In this document: positions 1 to 6,103 of the stretch, one piece after another
Numbering within the stretch: position 1 is the stretch's first letter
How the letters are laid out: each line of letters starts with the position of its first letter
Source: Caldilineaceae bacterium
GTDB taxonomy: Bacteria > Chloroflexota > Anaerolineae > Caldilineales > Caldilineaceae
Direction of reading: 5' to 3'
DNA: 11,320 bases
NCBI GenBank assembly: GCA_024643705.1
Contig: JAHEML010000041.1
Location: 1 to 11,320 of the forward strand
Notes under the pieces: generated by a model
The model's input: the letters and a program-made list of their open reading frames with translations, nothing else
What the model was told of the DNA's origin: nothing
Databases searched by the model: none
Made by a program: the position numbers and the translations under genes

Positions 1-1197
1 GACCCGCACAGCATCGCTGATGAGTTGGCCCAGATTGGTGGGGCCATCCCCCTCCAATTGGCGGAAGATCTCCGGTGCAGCGATGATGCCGTGTTTGACT
101 ATCTCCGCCAGCCCCGAACGAAATTCCGCGGCGGGCAAGGTATTGATGACCTCTGGATCGATCACGACGAGGCTGGGCTGTTTGAACGCGCCCACCAAAT
201 TTTTGCCCTGGGGCAGATCAACACCGGTTTTGCCACCCACCGACGCGTCCACCATCGACAGTACGCTGGTCGGAATCTGCACAAAGGGCACGCCGCGCAG
301 ATAGCTGGCCGCGGCAAAACCGGCCATATCGCCCACAACGCCACCGCCCAGGCCAATCACAGGGCTGCGCCGATCCATCTCCGCGGCCAGGAATTGATCG
401 TAGAGCGAGGCGATGCTTGCCAGGGTTTTGTGTTGCTCACCTTCGGGCACGGTGCAAATCACCGGCTCAAAGCCCGCCGCAACCAGGCTGTCGGCTACGG
501 TTTCGGCGTGCAGCCCGGCGATGACCGGATTGGTGACGATGGCGACCTTGCCCTTCACCAGCTTGCGGTTCGCCATGAGTAGCCCCACCTGGCCCAGCAG
601 ACCTTCGGCTACGCAAATATGATAGGTTGTCCCTTCCGGCGTGGCAACGCTGATGCGGTTCATGCCGACCACCTCGTCGTTGGCGGCCAGGGCATCGACC
701 ACCCGCTCGACGATCTGCTCCGGGGTGCAACGGTCCGTGGGAATTTGCAGGGGGATGCTGCCATACGCGCCGCGCCGCCGGGCCAGCAAGCTTTCGATGT
801 GGGCCAGTTTCTCGGCCCGTCCACCGGGCAGCAGTGGCCGATCTGTGGCCGATTCCACCCGCTCGATGATGGTTTCCGGGTCGGCGGTCAGACAAAGGAT
901 AGGGCCGCTGGCAGCCAGCACGTCCCGGTTTTCCTGGTTGACAAGTGCGCCGCCACCGGTGGCGATAATCAACCCACTTTGCCCGGCCAATTGCTGGCAG
1001 AGTTGGGCCTCGGCTGTGCGAAAGATGGCCTCGCCCTCCTGGGCAAACACGTCGGCAATGGGTTTACCAAAATGGGCCACCAACCGGTCGTCCATGTCGG
1101 CAAATGTCCGGCCTAGTCGGGCAGCCAACAATTGGCCTGTGGTGGTCTTGCCCGTGCCCATGAAGCCGGTCAACGTGATATTTTTTGGGGTATCCAA
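1..1197 (-). CDS. aroKB: Bifunctional shikimate kinase / 3-dehydroquinate synthase (AroK-AroB fusion), 3' end outside window
   Basis: This gene encodes two shikimate-pathway enzymes in one uninterrupted frame of 399 visible codons; the C-terminus lies beyond position 1. Residues 1-172 are shikimate kinase (shikimate to shikimate-3-phosphate, using ATP). They show a Walker A motif GFMGTGKT (11-18), the shikimate-binding D34-M-D36, R60, the triple glycine 81-83, a lid segment with DRPLL (119-123) and R140-R142 before AY. Residues about 180-399 are 3-dehydroquinate synthase (DAHP to 3-dehydroquinate, NAD and divalent metal). They show GGGVVGDMAGFAA (284-296), PTSVLSMVDASVGGKTGVD (309-327) and GLAEIVKHG (362-370), where E366 or its neighbour is the expected first metal ligand. 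The metal-binding histidines would lie outside the window. I chose the TTG start at 1197 because GGAGGAG precedes it by 7 nt and no in-frame ATG lies upstream. Similar fusions are known, for example in Thermotoga. Function is quite sure. Confidence 0.93.
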   Translation of the reverse strand, partial: MDTPKNITLTGFMGTGKTTTGQLLAARLGRTFADMDDRLVAHFGKPIADVFAQEGEAIFRTAEAQLCQQLAGQSGLIIATGGGALVNQENRDVLAASGPILCLTADPETIIERVESATDRPLLPGGRAEKLAHIESLLARRRGAYGSIPLQIPTDRCTPEQIVERVVDALAANDEVVGMNRISVATPEGTTYHICVAEGLLGQVGLLMANRKLVKGKVAIVTNPVIAGLHAETVADSLVAAGFEPVICTVPEGEQHKTLASIASLYDQFLAAEMDRRSPVIGLGGGVVGDMAGFAAASYLRGVPFVQIPTSVLSMVDASVGGKTGVDLPQGKNLVGAFKQPSLVVIDPEVINTLPAAEFRSGLAEIVKHGIIAAPEIFRQLEGDGPTNLGQLISDAVRV

Positions 1198-1204
1198 TCT
1201 CGAT

Positions 1205-1211
1205 CTCCTCC
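1205..1211 (-). promoter_or_regulatory. Ribosome binding site deciding the TTG start of aroKB
   Basis: On the minus strand GGAGGAG lies 7 nt upstream of a TTG codon (1197-1195). The TTG is in frame with the Walker A motif and no ATG lies closer. This strong Shine-Dalgarno match supports the non-ATG start. Confidence 0.7.
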
Positions 1212-1228
1212 ACAGTGTTTTGGAAATA

Positions 1229-1279
1229 GAACGCGGATGGCACTGATGGGGCGGATTGCCGCGGATTGAATCAGCGTTC
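1229..1279. repeat. Intergenic element with GCGGAT repeats every 9-10 nt and inverted ends
   Basis: GCGGAT occurs at 1233, 1251 and 1261, and a variant ACTGAT at 1242, so the period is 9-10 nt. The outer ends GAACGCGGAT (1229-1238) and ATCAGCGTTC (1270-1279) are inverted with 9 of 10 bases matching. The element lies between the aroKB promoter and start codon, so it would be transcribed in the aroKB leader. No flanking direct repeat is visible. Its function is unknown. It shares its layout with the elements at 4051-4104 and 4638-4703. Confidence 0.5.
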
Positions 1280-1297
1280 AGCGCGCTCTAGCCAGAT

Positions 1298-1326
1298 ATT
1301 GTCATGCAGAACGGTTTTGATGACAA
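1298..1326 (-). promoter_or_regulatory. Putative sigma70-type promoter of aroKB
   Basis: Read on the minus strand, TTGTCA (1326-1321) is followed after exactly 17 nt by GACAAT (1303-1298). Transcription would start near 1291 and give a leader of about 94 nt that includes the 1229-1279 repeat. The match is by eye; the -10 is only 4 of 6. Confidence 0.45.
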
Positions 1327-1373
1327 ATGGACGGGTTGGTGGGGGTGTTCTGTCATATATATCGATCCTGTCT

Positions 1374-1402
1374 TTGTCACTCGATCAACCATCTGCTACA
1401 CT
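1374..1402 (+). promoter_or_regulatory. Putative promoter giving a leaderless CPBP mRNA
   Basis: TTGTCA (1374-1379) is followed after exactly 17 nt by TACACT (1397-1402). The A of the ATG at 1410 is 8 nt past the -10 box, the normal distance to a transcription start. The region just before the ATG has no Shine-Dalgarno sequence. Together this suggests that transcription begins at the start codon. Confidence 0.55.
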
Positions 1403-1409
1403 GCCGCCC

Positions 1410-2117
1410 ATGACCACACGCTACGTACTTTTCCTGATTGCAACATTGACTGTCACTGGCCTCATCGGCTATGGAACATTTGCCACGGCTCGGCTGCTGC
1501 GCAACTGGCGGCCAGAGTACAATCCCCTGCTGCTGCCCCAGGAAAATGCGGCGCGGCTCTTGCTCTCTCTGCTCTGCATTGGGTTGGGCCTGCTAAGCGG
1601 CGTAGGTTCGGCTGTGTTGGGCTGGCATTGGCAAAACTGGCAACTGGATGCCTTGATTGGGATTGGGGTGGGGCTGCTGTTGGCGCTGGGATTCTATACC
1701 GCCACCCTGTTGTTGCTCCGGCTGGGGGGCCAACGTTTTTATTCGCCGTCAATCCTCGAAATTCTTCTACCCACCAGTCGGCGGGAATTCTGGCTGGTGC
1801 TGTTGGCATTTATCCCGGCGGTGGCGGTGGAGGAGTTGCTTTTTCGCAGCCTGCTGATTGGTGGCTTTTCGCCCCTGGCCTCACCAATGGTATTGGTCAT
1901 CACCACAGCCATCGGCTTTGGTCTGTTGCACAGCCCCCAAGGTGTGTGGGGGATGGTTGGTGCGGCCCTGGCAGGGATCATTTTTGGGCTGCTCTTTCTG
2001 CAAACAGGGAGTTTGGTCGGACCGTTGGTGGCCCATTATATTGCAAACAGTGTCCAAATTACTCTGGCAACCCAGACCCGCCAAGAGGCACCATTTGGCG
2101 GACTGGGCAAGTCATAA
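1410..2117 (+). CDS. CPBP-family intramembrane metalloprotease (CAAX protease / Abi type)
   Basis: This 235-residue polytopic membrane protein carries the three CPBP (PF02517) motifs. EELLFR (141-146) is the EExxxR motif, F170-GLL-H174 is the FxxxH motif, and H209-YIA-N213 is the HxxxN-like motif. Family members are predicted intramembrane proteases; roles include processing prenylated or bacteriocin-type peptides, but the substrate here cannot be told. Hydrophobic segments lie at about 5-30, 49-71, 79-104, 127-150, 158-175 and 178-199. The reading frame is open back to 1266. I place the start at 1410 because the protein then begins directly with a membrane segment and the promoter at 1374-1402 sits at leaderless distance. 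The flavin reductase gene follows 72 nt downstream, and co-transcription is possible. The family is sure, the role is not. Confidence 0.88.
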   Translation: MTTRYVLFLIATLTVTGLIGYGTFATARLLRNWRPEYNPLLLPQENAARLLLSLLCIGLGLLSGVGSAVLGWHWQNWQLDALIGIGVGLLLALGFYTATLLLLRLGGQRFYSPSILEILLPTSRREFWLVLLAFIPAVAVEELLFRSLLIGGFSPLASPMVLVITTAIGFGLLHSPQGVWGMVGAALAGIIFGLLFLQTGSLVGPLVAHYIANSVQITLATQTRQEAPFGGLGKS

Positions 2118-2178
2118 CTTTACTATTCGACTCCGGCTCTGCCAGGATCCACCCACCCAAGCCCTATAACCAATTGAC

Positions 2179-2184
2179 AGGAGA
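2179..2184 (+). promoter_or_regulatory. Ribosome binding site of the flavin reductase gene
   Basis: AGGAGA lies 5 nt upstream of the ATG at 2190. This contrasts with the neighbouring CPBP gene, which has none, and fits a downstream cistron that starts by Shine-Dalgarno recognition. A TATAAC at 2165-2170 could be a separate -10 box but lacks a clear -35. Confidence 0.65.
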
Positions 2185-2189
2185 ATCTC

Positions 2190-2675
2190 ATGAATCAACC
2201 TCAGGCCGCAGCCCCCTTTACCTCCCGCGAGTTCCGCAACGCGCTGGGCCGCTTTGCCAGCGGTATTACGGTTGTGACGACTGTAATCGACGGCGAAACC
2301 TACGGAATGACAGCCAATGCCTTTGTTTCTGTCTCGTTGGAGCCGCCCTTGGTGCTGGTGTCAGTGGCAAACAAGGCACACATGCATGGCTATTTGCAAC
2401 AGAGTGGTCGCTATGGCGTCAGTGTGCTCACGTCGACACAAGAGGAATACAGTCAACATTTCGCGGGCTTTGGGCCGGAGGCCTTTAAGCCGGACTTTGT
2501 AGAAGTAGACGGTATCCCCTTGTTGGCCGAGAGCCTGGCCCACATGATTGTCACCGTCACCGATGCCCGTCCTGCCGGTGACCACACGTTGTACATCGGG
2601 CAGGTGGAGTATGTTCAATGGTGGGACAGCAAACCGCTATTATATTTTCAGGGGCGATACGAGCGGTTGACTTGA
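2190..2675 (+). CDS. Flavin reductase-like, FMN-binding protein (PF01613 family)
   Basis: This is a 161-residue cytosolic protein of the flavin reductase / DIM6-NTAB family, which usually reduces FMN or FAD with NAD(P)H or holds bound FMN. The family's N-terminal signature is clear: FRNALGRFASGITVVTT (15-31) and GMTANAFVSVSLEPPLVLVS (39-58). The C-terminal GDHTLYIGQVE (130-140) is also typical. The length matches a full single-domain member, and the start has a good ribosome binding site. Members often supply reduced flavin to a two-component monooxygenase, but no oxygenase gene is visible here, so the partner is unknown. It follows the CPBP gene on the same strand and converges on the lipoprotein gene at 2730. 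The family is secure; the exact reaction is not. Confidence 0.88.
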   Translation: MNQPQAAAPFTSREFRNALGRFASGITVVTTVIDGETYGMTANAFVSVSLEPPLVLVSVANKAHMHGYLQQSGRYGVSVLTSTQEEYSQHFAGFGPEAFKPDFVEVDGIPLLAESLAHMIVTVTDARPAGDHTLYIGQVEYVQWWDSKPLLYFQGRYERLT

Positions 2676-2729
2676 AATAATACGCAGGTGGCGTGGAAGG
2701 GGCGGATAGAAGTGGGTTGAGCCTTTGGC

Positions 2730-3956
2730 CTATTTCCCCAACCCTTCGCCGATCGTCTGCATCTGCTCCAAAAAATCCCCAGCCTCGATGTCAGCGGTCA
2801 GGAGTTGAATCATCCCTCGATTGAAACTTTCCAGAAAGGGTGTATAGCCCGGCGGCAACTGCCACACACGTGCATTCTCTAGGCCAGCAAGAAAAGGGGC
2901 AAGTGCTGGAAAAGCTGCCAGCCACTCGTCGCGCAGGCTGATACGGGTGGGCATGTACGCGCCATCGGCGGGCCAATCCCGTTGCAGCGACGGCGATGTA
3001 AGCCAGCCAGCCAAGGCAAAGGCATCGTCTGGGCGTTGGCTGCGGGCCGACACAGCATAACAGCTTGTAAACGCGACCGTGCCCTGCCCGCCAGGCCCGT
3101 TGGGCAGGGGCGCGATACCGTAATCCAGAGCAGGAAACTCGGCAGCCAGATAGGGCACAACCCAATTGCCTTCGAGGGCCATACCCCCTTTGCCTTTCCC
3201 TATCACCTCTCCGGCCCAACTGCTGTTGGACTCACCGGGCTGTCCCCCAAAGTTATCCCGGAAAATGGTCAATGGGAAGTCGATGGCGGCGGCAGCGGCG
3301 GGGCTGTCCATGCCCACACGTCCGTTGGAATCCACCACGTCACCCCCCGCCTGATCGAAAAAGGGAAACCAGCGTGATAGGTCTGGGGAGATGATCAACC
3401 CAAAGCTGCCGATGTTTAGGTCTGTGACCCTCTCGGCAGCCGTGCGCATTTCGTCCCAGGTGCGGGGCGGCGGCAGTTCCTCGGCGGCAAACTGTGAGCG
3501 GTTGTAGATCAGCGCCAATGTCCGTACTTCCCGCGGTAGGCAATAGCGCTCGCCTTGCCAGACGAAGGCGTCGGCCAGCAGGGAATAGAAATCATCGGTT
3601 GGGCCAAGACGATCACCCGCAGGCATCAACAAGCCAGCCGCAACCAGATCGGGAAAAGCAAAGCTATCTACCACAACCAGGTCGGGTGGCTGGTCGCTTC
3701 GCAATGCGATACCCAGCGCAGCATCATAAGTGGTATCCACTTTTACGTCCACGAGCAGGTCGATACGTTCACGATCGTATTGGCGGATGCGTAGATTGGC
3801 TGGCTCGTCCGGGAGCAAGGCCGTCACTGTTCGATACGGTGGTGTGGGTGTAGGTTGGGGTTGTAGAAAGGGCAAATCGACTCCTGGGGCCGAACAGCCC
3901 GTCAACCACAGGAGCAAAAGTATGTGGACAACGCAACGACTGATGCGGTTGCACAT
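2730..3956 (-). CDS. ABC transporter extracellular solute-binding lipoprotein (family 1, sugar type)
   Basis: This is a 408-residue predicted lipoprotein. Residues 1-20 form a short signal peptide (N-region MCNRISR, then HILLLLWLTG) with lipobox L18-T-G-C21, so Cys21 should be lipid-modified and the protein anchored to the membrane. A Pro/Thr-rich linker (QPQPTPTPP) follows. The mature part resembles family 1 solute-binding proteins (PF01547/PF13416). Supporting segments include the PDLVVVDSF region, 'RTLALIYNRSQF', the 'GKGKGGMALEGNWVV' region, 'YGIAPLPNGPGG' and 'DAFALAGWLTSP'. Such proteins capture sugars or oligosaccharides for ABC permeases. The frame is open to 4082, but starting at 3956 places the signal peptide at the N-terminus. 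The region before this ATG shows no ribosome binding site. No permease or ATPase gene adjoins it, so its transporter partner is not visible and the ligand is unknown. Confidence 0.85.
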   Translation of the reverse strand: MCNRISRCVVHILLLLWLTGCSAPGVDLPFLQPQPTPTPPYRTVTALLPDEPANLRIRQYDRERIDLLVDVKVDTTYDAALGIALRSDQPPDLVVVDSFAFPDLVAAGLLMPAGDRLGPTDDFYSLLADAFVWQGERYCLPREVRTLALIYNRSQFAAEELPPPRTWDEMRTAAERVTDLNIGSFGLIISPDLSRWFPFFDQAGGDVVDSNGRVGMDSPAAAAAIDFPLTIFRDNFGGQPGESNSSWAGEVIGKGKGGMALEGNWVVPYLAAEFPALDYGIAPLPNGPGGQGTVAFTSCYAVSARSQRPDDAFALAGWLTSPSLQRDWPADGAYMPTRISLRDEWLAAFPALAPFLAGLENARVWQLPPGYTPFLESFNRGMIQLLTADIEAGDFLEQMQTIGEGLGK

Positions 3957-4050
3957 CGCACTGCTGGATTCGGAGTTGGAGGGGGAAACAAGATGAATTT
4001 TGCCACTGCGGACCAAGCCGAACAGGGTTATTCGACGGCAGGACGAGTAT

Positions 4051-4104
4051 CTATCCACAGAATTCACAGAGAAAATTTGCATTTTTAGCGAAATCTGTGG
4101 ATAG
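4051..4104. repeat. Intergenic inverted repeat with CCACAG/TCACAG motifs
   Basis: CTATCCACAG (4051-4060) and CTGTGGATAG (4095-4104) are perfect 10-bp inverted arms around 34 nt. Within the left part CCACAG (4055) is repeated as TCACAG (4064), 9 nt later. It lies between gcvH and the downstream lipoprotein gene, both on the minus strand. It could fold as a hairpin in the gcvH 3' region, but no T-run follows, so it is not a classic terminator. See also 1229-1279 and 4638-4703. Confidence 0.5.
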
Positions 4105-4126
4105 GCTGTCGCGCCAAGTCACCAAT

Positions 4127-4522
4127 TTATTCGTTCTCTTCCACATGTGCTGCATAGTCGTCTGCGCTCAGCAGTCGTGCCATTTCGCTTTTGACGCTGG
4201 ACGAAGGCTTGATTTTGAAGAACCACGATCCGTAGGGATCATCATTCACCAATTCCGGCGTGTCTTGCAACTCAACATTGATCTCAATGATGACACCGCT
4301 AACAGGTGCGTTGACATCCTCGGCAGCTTTCACAGACTCGACGACGGCAACAGCATCGCCTGCGCTTACTTCCTCGCCAATGTCGGGCAATTCTACAAAT
4401 ACCACATCGCTGAGTAGGTCCTGGGCGGTGTCGCTGATACCGACTACTACAACATCATCCTCCATGCGCGCCCACTCGTGGCTGGTGGCGTACCGAAGGC
4501 TGGGATCGAATCTATAGGCCAT
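4127..4522 (-). CDS. gcvH: Glycine cleavage system H protein (lipoyl carrier)
   Basis: The H protein carries the aminomethyl group on a lipoyl arm between the P, T and L proteins of the glycine cleavage system in the cytosol. The 131-residue product has the usual length and the full fold: YATSHEWARMED (11-22), VGISDTAQDLLSDVVFVELP (27-46), and the lipoylation segment VESVKAAEDVNAPVSG (61-76) with the modified Lys65. It ends with NDDPYGSWFFKIKP (93-106). The start has AAGGAG 8 nt upstream. The gene follows gcvT on the same strand after 215 nt, more than is usual for this pair, because a repeat element sits between them. It also appears to have its own promoter. No gcvP lies downstream; a lipoprotein gene does. 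The identification is certain. Confidence 0.97.
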   Translation of the reverse strand: MAYRFDPSLRYATSHEWARMEDDVVVVGISDTAQDLLSDVVFVELPDIGEEVSAGDAVAVVESVKAAEDVNAPVSGVIIEINVELQDTPELVNDDPYGSWFFKIKPSSSVKSEMARLLSADDYAAHVEENE

Positions 4523-4543
4523 ATGAATTTCTCCTTATACAGT

Positions 4544-4585
4544 GTTATCAGGAGACCGGTCACATCGTTCAAATCTGGCCGGTCT
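4544..4585 (-). promoter_or_regulatory. Putative gcvH promoter with overlapping inverted-repeat operator
   Basis: Read on the minus strand, TTGAAC (4572-4567) and GATAAC (4549-4544) are 17 nt apart, which would start a short leader just before the ribosome binding site AAGGAG (4536-4531). A perfect 7-bp inverted repeat, AGACCGG (4553-4559) and CCGGTCT (4579-4585), spans the spacer and the -35 region. A dimeric regulator bound there would cover the promoter. Both hexamers match the sigma70 consensus at only 4 of 6 positions. Confidence 0.4.
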
Positions 4586-4602
4586 GTCCAAGCGTGAACA
4601 AT

Positions 4603-4615
4603 ATTATTCTTTGTA
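4603..4615. repeat. 13-bp direct repeat, left copy (likely target-site duplication)
   Basis: ATTATTCTTTGTA here is identical to 4737-4749; the bases on either side differ. The two copies flank the palindromic element 4616-4736. The right copy is part of the gcvT coding end, and this left copy is non-coding. Confidence 0.6.
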
Positions 4616-4736
4616 AATTAGTAACTACCAACCCTTTGCCACGAATTCAACGAATTTCACGAATGATTGAGCCAAATTCGTGGCTATTCGTGCAATTCGT
4701 GGCGAAAATCCGGTCAGTGGCTTGGTAATTACGTAA
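4616..4736. mobile_element. MITE-like 121-bp palindromic element between gcvT and gcvH
   Basis: The element is bounded by a perfect 13-bp direct repeat (4603-4615 and 4737-4749). Its ends form imperfect terminal inverted repeats: TTAGTAACTACCAA (4618-4631) against the complement of 4722-4736, TTACGTAATTACCAA, with one gap and one mismatch. The interior holds three CACGAAT-type motifs 9 nt apart (4640, 4649, 4658) and then three ATTCGTG motifs (4676, 4686, 4695), so the whole can fold as a long hairpin. It has no coding capacity and would need a transposase in trans. Removing it with one repeat copy would leave about 81 nt between gcvT and gcvH. Calling it mobile is an inference from this architecture. 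Confidence 0.55.
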
Positions 4737-4749
4737 ATTATTCTTTGTA
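4737..4749. repeat. 13-bp direct repeat, right copy, containing the gcvT stop codon
   Basis: This copy encodes the last residues Tyr-Lys-Glu and the TAA stop of gcvT on the minus strand. If the repeat is a target-site duplication, the insertion hit the stop codon and the duplication kept it intact. Confidence 0.6.
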
Positions 4750-5832
4750 GCGCGGTTTGTAGAAAGGTCGGCGCACGATTTTTGCTTTCTTGGCCGTACC
4801 GCGTACCAAAATATCGATCTCTGTACCGATCTTTTGGTAAATAGGAAGAACGTACCCCAAGCCGACAAATTTATCCAGTGTGGGGCTTTTCATACCCGTG
4901 GTGACATGGCCGACGATCTGCCCGTCTACCGCAATTTCGTAATGATCCCGGGCGACGGCTCGGTCGATCATTTCGAAGCCGACCAAAATCTTGCGGTTTT
5001 CCTCCAATTTTGCCTTGAGAAGCGCATCCCGCCCGACAAAGTCCGGCTTGTCTAAGGAGACTGTCCAACCTTGGCGGGCCTCGAAGGGATTGGTTTGGGC
5101 GTCGATCTCGTGGCCGTAAAGGGGCATACAGGCCTCGAAGCGCAGACTATCCCGCGCGGCCAGCCCACAGGGGAGCAATCCATCTGCCTTGCCTGCGGCC
5201 AAAAGAGCGTCCCAGCACGCCACCGCGGCCGGTGCTGGCAAGTATAGCTCAAAGCCGTCTTCGCCGGTATAGCCAGTACGGCCCAATAGCATCTCTACCC
5301 CGTTCACTGTGGTGCGCAAACCTGTGCGCGCTGGAACTTGGGCCAGGTGGGTGTCGGTGAGGCGCTGCAAAATGGTCTCGGCCTGGGGTCCTTGCAGGGC
5401 CAACATGTAGGTTTCGTCGGAGATGTCGGTCAGCTCGATCCGGTAACCGTGGCTGTGGGAACGCAGCCAGAGCAGGTCTTTGGCCCGGTTGTCTGCGTTG
5501 ACGGCAATCATCCAGCCCTCTGGCAGTCGGTAGAGGAAAATATCATCGATGATGGTGCCGTCTTCGTAGCAGAGCAGGCTGTAGTGGGCATCCCACGTTT
5601 GCATTTGGCCGATATCGTAGACCTGGACTGCCTGGAGAAAGGCATCGGCGTCTGGTCCGGTAAGGGTAAATTGCCCCATGTGGTCGATGTCGAAAAGGCC
5701 AGCCGCCGTGCGTACCGCGTGGTGTTCGGCCAGAGGCCCAGTTGGGTATTGCACGGGCAGTTCCCATCCAGCGAATGGAACCATCCGCCCACCCAGTTCC
5801 ACGTGGCTTTCGTATAATCGCGTGCGTTGCAT
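4738..5832 (-). CDS. gcvT: Aminomethyltransferase (glycine cleavage system T protein)
   Basis: The T protein transfers the aminomethyl carbon from lipoyl-GcvH to tetrahydrofolate, giving 5,10-methylene-THF and ammonia. The 364-residue product matches the family length. Typical segments are MVPFAGWELPVQYP (17-30), GLFDIDHMGQ (45-54), the IIDDIFLYR segment with the catalytic Asp96/Asp97 region, ALQGPQAE, GRTGYTGEDGFELYLP, and AARDSLRFEACMPLYGHEI. The C-terminal domain contains VGHVTTGMKSP and ends KPRYKE. The ATG has only a modest ribosome binding site (AAAGG, 8 nt upstream). A good promoter at 6033-6061 predicts a leader of about 190 nt with a (UUUC)7 tract. gcvH follows downstream. The last codons lie inside a 13-bp repeat that flanks an inserted element. 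The identification is certain. Confidence 0.97.
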   Translation of the reverse strand: MQRTRLYESHVELGGRMVPFAGWELPVQYPTGPLAEHHAVRTAAGLFDIDHMGQFTLTGPDADAFLQAVQVYDIGQMQTWDAHYSLLCYEDGTIIDDIFLYRLPEGWMIAVNADNRAKDLLWLRSHSHGYRIELTDISDETYMLALQGPQAETILQRLTDTHLAQVPARTGLRTTVNGVEMLLGRTGYTGEDGFELYLPAPAAVACWDALLAAGKADGLLPCGLAARDSLRFEACMPLYGHEIDAQTNPFEARQGWTVSLDKPDFVGRDALLKAKLEENRKILVGFEMIDRAVARDHYEIAVDGQIVGHVTTGMKSPTLDKFVGLGYVLPIYQKIGTEIDILVRGTAKKAKIVRRPFYKPRYKE

Positions 5833-6026
5833 GGCTTTTACCTTTGGTTGGAGGCGTTTCCAGAAAGAAAGAAAGAAAGAAAGAAAGAAACGGAAACAGG
5901 GATCAGACCCCGATTCCCGCTTTCTCCTGGTCGCCTACCTTTTTTGTCGCCTGCCTGTGTTGTGGAGGATCGATGCGGTCGCCACTTTCGTGTTGCCGCT
6001 TTCGTTCGGCCACAGATGTTGATTGT
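5833..6026 (-). promoter_or_regulatory. Long structured 5' leader of gcvT
   Basis: If transcription starts near 6026, the gcvT mRNA has a leader of about 190 nt. Its upstream part can fold. GCGG/CCGC (5996-5999 with 5975-5978) encloses a 3-bp stem that closes a GAAA tetraloop (5983-5992). The downstream part holds the (UUUC)7 tract. I looked for glycine and THF riboswitch core sequences and saw neither. A regulatory role is therefore speculative. Confidence 0.3.
5863..5890 (+). repeat. (GAAA)7 tetranucleotide repeat in the gcvT leader
   Basis: Seven perfect GAAA units occupy 28 nt, read as (TTTC)7 in the gcvT direction and ending 30 nt before its start codon. GTTTCC (5856-5861) and GGAAAC (5892-5897) flank the tract as an inverted repeat, so it could sit in a hairpin loop. 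Tetranucleotide tracts of this kind change length by slipped-strand mispairing. Confidence 0.85.
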
Positions 6027-6032
6027 GCTTGG

Positions 6033-6061
6033 AGTATAGCAAGCCAAAGAAGGAATGACAA
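6033..6061 (-). promoter_or_regulatory. Putative sigma70-type promoter of gcvT
   Basis: Read on the minus strand, TTGTCA (6061-6056) and TATACT (6038-6033) are separated by exactly 17 nt, each matching consensus at 5 of 6 positions. It is the best minus-strand promoter in the 306-bp region between the divergent genes. Confidence 0.6.
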
Positions 6062-6103
6062 GTCGGCTGTCGGTTTGCCAGAACCAGGGAAAGTGGGCGC
6101 TAT

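Noticed and set aside
25..582. 185-codon open frame on the plus strand
   Set aside because: It is antisense to the clear 3-dehydroquinate synthase domain and resembles no family; it is a shadow of the GC-rich minus-strand gene.
755..785. Apparent frameshift in the shikimate kinase domain
   Set aside because: A first reading suggested a shift near the RRR-G-AYG segment, but re-reading the bases showed a single continuous frame.
2708..2750. Terminator between the convergent flavin reductase and lipoprotein genes
   Set aside because: Only a 6-bp GGGTTG/CAACCC pairing is present, it overlaps the lipoprotein coding end, and no T-run follows.
3957..4082. Longer N-terminus for the solute-binding lipoprotein
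   Set aside because: The frame is open to 4082, but the extension would bury the signal peptide and lipobox, and it overlaps the 4051-4104 repeat.
5833..6026. Glycine or tetrahydrofolate riboswitch before gcvT
   Set aside because: The leader lacks the conserved core sequences of both classes that I could check for; only simple stems are visible.
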